A stretch of DNA of 23,551 nt from an uncultured Oscillospiraceae bacterium (GTDB taxonomy: Bacteria; Bacillota; Clostridia; Oscillospirales; Oscillospiraceae). Of this stretch, positions 21,387 through 23,551 are shown piece by piece. Every line of letters begins with the position of its first letter. The first letter of the stretch is position 1. The stretch covers positions 1-23,551 of the forward strand of contig CAKUJA010000031.1 of the NCBI GenBank assembly GCA_934661135.1. Direction: 5' to 3'. The position numbers and the translations under genes are program-made. The notes under the pieces are model-generated. The model was not told where the DNA came from. It saw nothing but the letters and a program-made list of their open reading frames with translations, and made no database searches.

Positions 21387-21425
21387 GCAGGAGCAAGTTG
21401 AACCGTTTTTCACACTTGCTCCTGC
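21387..21425 (+). terminator. Terminator after permease 2
   Basis: A perfect 12-bp stem GCAGGAGCAAGT (21387-21398) paired with 21414-21425, with a 15-nt loop, is followed by TTTTA. It lies between permease-2 and the M20 gene. I see no clear new promoter before the M20 gene, so it probably lowers downstream expression without fully separating it. Confidence 0.8.
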
Positions 21426-21454
21426 TTTTATCTGAACAAGGAGGAATTGCAATC

Positions 21455-22780
21455 ATGGATGCCAAACAAACTGTCTTTGCCTACCTCGACGCCCACCGCG
21501 ACGAGATTGTCGACCTGCTGAAACAGATGGTCTCCTTCCCGACGATCAACGACGGCGAGAGCCAGGGCAACGAGCTTCCCATGCAGGAATTCTTTGCCGG
21601 GCAGATGCGCGGCACGAAATTTGACACCGTCGTGATGAAGGCGTATGATGAGGAGGGCAAGCGCCCGAACGTCGTCGCCACGCGCAAAGGCTGCGGCGGC
21701 GGCAAATCCCTCGCCTTCAACGGCCACAGCGACGTCGTCCCCATCAGCTACCCCGAGCGCTGGGAGTTCCCGCCCTTCGAGCCGGCCGTGAAGGACGGCA
21801 AGCTCTACGGCCGCGGCACCAGCGACATGAAGGGCGGCCTTGCCGCCGCGTTCTATGCGCTCAAGGCGCTGGCCGATTGCGGCATCGAGCTCAAGGGCGA
21901 CGTTGTGCTCCATTCCAGCGTCGGCGAGGAGTCGCAGTCCGCCGAAACCATCGGCGCCGAGCGCGCCGTCAAGGATCTCTACCATACCGACTTTGCCATC
22001 GTCTGCGAGCCGAGCAACCTCGAGGTGCAGATCTCGTCCTCCGCGCTCGTGTTCTTCAATCTGATCGTGCAGGGCAAGGGCGTCCACGTCAGCGCCGTCA
22101 ACCAAATGCGTTTCCCGCAGCCGGGCGGCCTTGTCAGCGGCAACGACATTGCAGTCGACGCCTTCCGCAAATCCCTCCCCTTCGTCGACTATTTCAACCG
22201 TCTCGAGGTCGAGTGGAACCATCGCTACCGCGATCCGGTGCTCGGCTACGGCGGCAAGGGTGGCCACGACCAGCAGGGCGTCGGCGTATTCACGATGAAC
22301 CCCGCCTTCATTCAGGGCGGCGAATACCTCGGCACTGTCCCGTCCCAGATGAAATACACGTATAGCGTCTGGTATCCGGATCATCTCGTCAGCCGTGACG
22401 AACTGCTCGATGAAATCCGCCGCGGCGTCGCCGCCATCGCCTCGACCGACGATTGGCTCCGCGAACACCCGCCCATCGTCGAAGCACCCGTCATTCAGGA
22501 CTGGCCTGGGTTCTCCGTCCCTGAAGACCACCCGGGCGTGCAGGCGCTCTGCGGTGCCGTCGAAGCCGCAACCGGCCGCCACTCCATCATCTCCGGCTTC
22601 CGCGCCGTCTGCGACGCATATTATCTCGGCCGCCAGGGTGTCCCCGCCGTCGTGCTCGGCCCCGGCGCGCTGAACAATAACGTCCACGGCGACAACGAAT
22701 TCATCTACATCGACGACCTCATCAATGCGGCCAAGACCTATGCGGCCATGGCCATCGACTGGTGCGAAGTCGCCGAATAA
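21455..22780 (+). CDS. M20-family amidohydrolase (ArgE/DapE-like)
   Basis: A 441-aa zinc hydrolase. ATG 21455 follows AAGGAGG; an upstream in-frame start lies within the terminator. Metal ligands are His91 (FNGHSDVVP, with Asp93), Asp124 (RGTSDMKGG), the catalytic Glu158/Glu159 pair (SVGEES), Glu185 (AIVCEPSN) and His411 near the C-terminus (NNNVHGDNE). The family cleaves amide bonds in N-acyl amino acids and related compounds. One member, the YlmB deformylase, works with the NMT1-fold ThiXYZ importer in thiamine salvage, a useful parallel to this locus. Likely role: deacylating an imported amide or N-acyl substrate in the cytoplasm. The exact substrate is open. Confidence 0.9.
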   Translation: MDAKQTVFAYLDAHRDEIVDLLKQMVSFPTINDGESQGNELPMQEFFAGQMRGTKFDTVVMKAYDEEGKRPNVVATRKGCGGGKSLAFNGHSDVVPISYPERWEFPPFEPAVKDGKLYGRGTSDMKGGLAAAFYALKALADCGIELKGDVVLHSSVGEESQSAETIGAERAVKDLYHTDFAIVCEPSNLEVQISSSALVFFNLIVQGKGVHVSAVNQMRFPQPGGLVSGNDIAVDAFRKSLPFVDYFNRLEVEWNHRYRDPVLGYGGKGGHDQQGVGVFTMNPAFIQGGEYLGTVPSQMKYTYSVWYPDHLVSRDELLDEIRRGVAAIASTDDWLREHPPIVEAPVIQDWPGFSVPEDHPGVQALCGAVEAATGRHSIISGFRAVCDAYYLGRQGVPAVVLGPGALNNNVHGDNEFIYIDDLINAAKTYAAMAIDWCEVAE

Positions 22781-22798
22781 CCCCAAAGGAGCATTTCC

Positions 22799-23191
22799 AT
22801 GAACAGCACCCCGACCGCCAAACAGAAAACCGCCCGCACGCTCTCGCTTCTCGTCACCGTGCTCTGCATCGCCGCTGTCTTTTTCGGCTCCAAGCTCGTC
22901 AAGCAGCAGCGCGGCTTCCCGCTCGGCGACCTCTCCGGCGTCAGCGCCGCGGACACCCGCGCCGCCTATGAAACCAGCGGCGACGCACGCGATCTGATCG
23001 CACACCTCAAGGTGCTCTGCTATCAGGCGGAGGTGCAGGACAATGCCGCCGTCACCGCGGAAATTGCGCAGCGCGGCACCGAGCTGCTGGACATGGCGCG
23101 CGCCGAAACGGTCGACCTCGAGCAGCTCGGCCAGTCGGACGATACCCTGCTCGACCTGCTTCGTCTCATTCGCTCCTACGGCGCCAAATAA
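22799..23191 (+). CDS. Small single-helix membrane-anchored protein
   Basis: A 130-aa protein starting 18 nt after the M20 gene behind AAAGGAGC. A basic N-terminus (KQKTAR) and one hydrophobic helix (about residues 14-31, LSLLVTVLCIAAVFFGSK) would anchor it with the rest outside. The rest is soluble, acidic and mostly helical, with no cysteine pairs or catalytic motifs. The end is marked by a strong terminator. I do not recognise a family. Position suggests the last gene of the rightward unit, although it could be unrelated. Confidence 0.7.
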   Translation: MNSTPTAKQKTARTLSLLVTVLCIAAVFFGSKLVKQQRGFPLGDLSGVSAADTRAAYETSGDARDLIAHLKVLCYQAEVQDNAAVTAEIAQRGTELLDMARAETVDLEQLGQSDDTLLDLLRLIRSYGAK

Positions 23192-23199
23192 TTCCTCGC

Positions 23200-23236
23200 A
23201 CCAACCTGTAACCGTCCCGGTTGCAGGTTGGTTTTT
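23200..23236 (+). terminator. Strong intrinsic terminator closing the rightward unit
   Basis: A 14-bp stem, ACCAACCTGTAACC (23200-23213) with 23219-23232 and one T-G pair, has a 5-nt loop and runs into TTTTTCTTT. It begins 8 nt past the stop of the 130-aa gene. Confidence 0.88.
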
Positions 23237-23242
23237 CTTTCA

Positions 23243-23337
23243 CCGCACCCAAAGAAACGCTTTTTTTGAACCCATTCTTTTCTTTCTCCTTCAGAAAGAA
23301 AAGAACGGTTTCAATCTGCCAAGAAAAGAAAGAGGGC
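23243..23337 (+). repeat. Dispersed repeat A, copy 3
   Basis: About 95 bp, aligned end to end with 5471-5564, including the pyrimidine-rich hairpin arms (ATTCTTTTCTTTCT and complement) and the tail AAGAAAAGAAAGAGGGC. It lies just beyond a terminator, in the same orientation relative to its upstream gene as copies 1 and 2. Confidence 0.8.
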
Positions 23338-23511
23338 ACAGTGCCAACCGCAGTCCTGAATTTGACTCAAATAATCTTGGACTTTCTCTGTCCGTTGCGC
23401 CAGTCCCTACCACCCGAAAGGTCTCTGCGCTCTGCGCGTCGCCTTTCGGAGTCATCATCGTACACACTTCTGACATTCCATACGCCGCGGAATCCAAGGG
23501 CGCTCCCCAGA

Positions 23512-23547
23512 ACCAAACTGTGACCCAGCAGAGCGGTCACAGTTTGG
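23512..23547. repeat. 36-nt near-palindromic repeat, copy 2
   Basis: ACCAAACTGTGACC and GGTCACAGTTTGG flank CAGCAGAGC. The arms are fully complementary over 13 bp here. It matches 135-170 in sequence, length and orientation, with two differences. Confidence 0.7.
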
Positions 23548-23551
23548 AAAG

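Larger units (their letters stand above)
23192..23551. other. Non-coding terminator and repeats at right edge
   Basis: No gene is visible. The segment contains the operon terminator (23200-23236), dispersed repeat A copy 3 (23243-23337), about 170 bases of featureless sequence, and the second copy of the 36-nt near-palindrome (23512-23547). Confidence 0.7.

Noticed and set aside
21428..23005. 525-codon minus-strand open frame opposite the M20 gene
   Set aside because: It is a shadow of the M20 gene and crosses into the next gene. Composition is Asp/Val/Ala/Gly-rich with no motifs and no ribosome binding site.
135..23547. The two end repeats as attachment sites or direct repeats of an integrated element
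   Set aside because: No integrase, transposase, conjugation or phage gene lies between them. Housekeeping genes (mrnC, rqcH) do, and the repeats sit within wider dispersed repeat clusters.

Overview
The window looks like chromosomal DNA from a GC-rich, Gram-positive member of the Clostridia, most likely a gut Oscillospirales-type bacterium. The basis is strong AGGAGG ribosome binding sites, TTG and GTG starts, an S-layer-homology surface protein, lipoprotein signal peptides, and the Firmicutes-type neighbours mini-RNase III (mrnC) and RqcH. The species call is an inference from style, not from a marker gene. There are no rRNA, tRNA, CRISPR, phage or transposase genes.

Layout. Positions 1-371 are non-coding repeats. 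An SLH-domain secreted protein (372-1508, minus) is divergent from mrnC - rqcH - a small Cys-rich zinc-ribbon-like protein (1668-4082, plus). Two small plus-strand ORFs follow, 36 aa and an 89-aa protein that is 21% cysteine, with a terminator-like hairpin between them. A two-helix membrane protein (4873-5157) comes next, then about 730 bp of hairpins and dispersed repeats.

The rest (5892-22780) looks like one divergent catabolic locus around a regulatory gap at 9314-9780. Leftward run a BtpA/SgcQ-family protein, a Gfo/Idh/MocA oxidoreductase, a Cof-type HAD phosphatase and an arylesterase-like SGNH hydrolase. Rightward run an NMT1/SsuA-type substrate-binding lipoprotein, a SurA/PrsA-like lipoprotein, a HAD phosphatase, an M42 peptidase, an FGGY sugar kinase, a DeoR-family regulator, a xylose-isomerase-like epimerase/isomerase, a class II aldolase, then ATPase-1, permease-1, ATPase-2, permease-2 and an M20 amidohydrolase. 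A small single-helix protein and a strong terminator close the run, and the dispersed repeat reappears at the right edge.

Working model (inference): an unusual sugar-containing compound, perhaps acylated or amide-linked, is imported by a heteromeric ABC importer. It is trimmed by the M20, M42 and SGNH hydrolases, isomerised, phosphorylated by the FGGY kinase and split by the class II aldolase, under DeoR control. Three things suggest this is not a textbook pathway. One ATPase lacks both the catalytic Glu and the switch His while its partner is intact. The aldolase keeps its zinc and catalytic residues but has altered phosphate-binding motifs. The gene set resembles the uncharacterised E. coli sgc cluster (BtpA protein, M42 protein, DeoR regulator, epimerase), rebuilt around an SsuABC-like importer.
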